Source of the DNA: Meghimatium bilineatum
Taxonomy: Eukaryota; Mollusca; Gastropoda; Stylommatophora; Philomycidae
Assembly (NCBI GenBank): GCA_034231615.1
Contig: CM067317.1
Coordinates: 50,798,282-50,862,281, forward strand
DNA: 64,000 bases
Direction: 5' to 3'
Position 1 is the stretch's first letter, and every line of letters starts with the position of its first letter. Below are positions 63,501 to 64,000 of the stretch, in pieces. The notes under the pieces were generated by a model. It had not been told where the DNA came from and made no database searches. It saw nothing but the letters and a program-made list of their open reading frames with translations. Made by a program: the position numbers and the translations under genes.

Positions 63501-63990
63501 TTGTCCAGACTGTCACTCACTCACAGATCACAACATGTTGTCCAGACTGTCACTCACTCACAGATCACAACATGTTGTCCAGACTGTCACTCACTCACAG
63601 ATCACAACATGTTGCCCAGATTGTCACTCACAGATCAAAACATGTTGCCCAGATTGTCACTCACAGATCACAACATGTTGTCCAGACTGTCACTCACAGA
63701 TCACAACATGTTGTCCACACTGTCACTCACTCACAGATCACAACATGTTGTCCAGACTGTCACTCACAGATCAAAACATGTTGCCCAGATTGTCACTCAC
63801 AGATCAAAACACGTTGTCCAGACTGTCACTCACAGATCACAACATGTTGCCCAGATTGTCACTCACTCACAGATCACAACATGTTGCCCAGATTGTCACT
63901 CACAGATCACAACATGTTGTCCAGACTGTCACTCACAGATCACAACATGTCCAGACTGTCACTCACTCACAGATCACAACATGTTGTCCA
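60560..63990 (+). repeat. Block duplication near the right end (offset about 2192 bp)
   Basis: A run of three ATCAAAACATGTTGCCC units at 61127-61210 recurs at 63319-63402, and the single AAAACACGTTGTCC variant at 61614 recurs at 63806, both 2192 bp apart. Left of these markers the two blocks differ by a few extra units, so the duplication has since gained or lost units. Confidence 0.7.
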
Positions 63991-64000
63991 GACTGTCACT

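Larger units (their letters stand above)
38524..64000 (+). repeat. Giant 33-bp minisatellite, runs off the window
   Basis: At least 25.4 kb of head-to-tail repeats, roughly 760-790 units by length. The base unit is CACAGATCACAACATG + TTGTCCAGACTGTCACT (33 bp). Length variants: +4 bp (CACTCACTCACAG, 37 bp), -3 bp (ACAACATGTCCAG, 30 bp), both together (34 bp), and a rare -2 bp form (39116). Point variants recur: GATTG for GACTG, ATATTG for ATGTTG, TTGCCC for TTGTCC, ATCAAAAC for ATCACAAC, CATTCAC for CACTCAC. No transposon interrupts it. No forward frame of the unit contains a stop, giving overlapping open frames (38477-45796, 39837-51758, 41521-59409, 45965-59626, 51927-62261); these are by-products of composition. 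All three reverse frames stop in every standard unit. Confidence 0.97.

Noticed and set aside
38524-64000. CCPDCH repeats read as tandem zinc knuckles
   Set aside because: The Cys/His pattern exists in one of three equally open frames and disappears at each 37-bp unit. It is a chance reading of the minisatellite.
38524-64000. CRISPR array
   Set aside because: There are no unique spacers between repeats; units are directly abutting variants of one sequence, in a eukaryotic context.
38524-64000. Palindrome ACAACATGTTGT as p53-family response elements
   Set aside because: The CATG core fits, but the outer positions deviate from the RRRCWWGYYY pattern in both halves, and nothing else supports binding by that family.

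Overview
This window is eukaryotic, almost certainly animal, nuclear DNA. It is AT-rich, holds one spliced gene with canonical GT/AG sites, and is packed with decayed non-LTR retrotransposons (LINEs), hAT DNA transposons and short retroposons. It looks nothing like bacterial, viral or organellar sequence. The mix of LINE families fits an invertebrate; a mollusc is my guess only. I see no rRNA gene, intact tRNA gene, CRISPR array or operon.

Positions 1-23500 are a transposon graveyard. LINE pieces of at least three kinds lie on both strands: RTE-like reverse transcriptase with GHIKR-type tails, elements with an endonuclease domain, and Jockey/I-like elements with an RNase H tail. Several are nested with readable target-site duplications (TSDs): a LINE inside a hAT copy (419-1028), a LINE at 3344-3909, a 282-bp SINE-like element inside a LINE (11835-12116), and an internally deleted hAT transposon inside a LINE (15239-16985). 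A 1.2-1.3 kb unrecognised retroposon occurs twice (5627-6914 and 25359-26570), each copy with its own TSD.

The one host gene I can support is a two-coding-exon member of the RD3 (retinal degeneration 3) family: 23518-23698 joined to 26943-27382, 206 residues. Its 3.2-kb intron holds a SINE fragment, a 22-bp hairpin, a hAT end and the second retroposon copy. From 27.8 to 38.5 kb there are more LINE tails, a cluster of tRNA-like inverted repeats (30.5-32.3 kb), a 26-bp minisatellite split by a SINE (33.5-34.6 kb) and about 1.7 kb with no recognised element before the array.

From about 38524 to the end of the window, at least 25.5 kb or 40% of the window, there is one uninterrupted minisatellite with a 33-bp unit and 37-, 34-, 31- and 30-bp variants. 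The unit has no stop codon in any forward frame, so the array makes overlapping open frames of up to 5962 codons that should not be read as genes. The unit contains the 12-bp perfect palindrome ACAACATGTTGT. Variant units are ordered into higher-order modules, and the array grew by block duplications I could measure from rare marker variants (offsets of 5962, 1664, 1433 and 670 bp, with others near 1410-1508 and 2192 bp). This array is the most unusual thing in the window.
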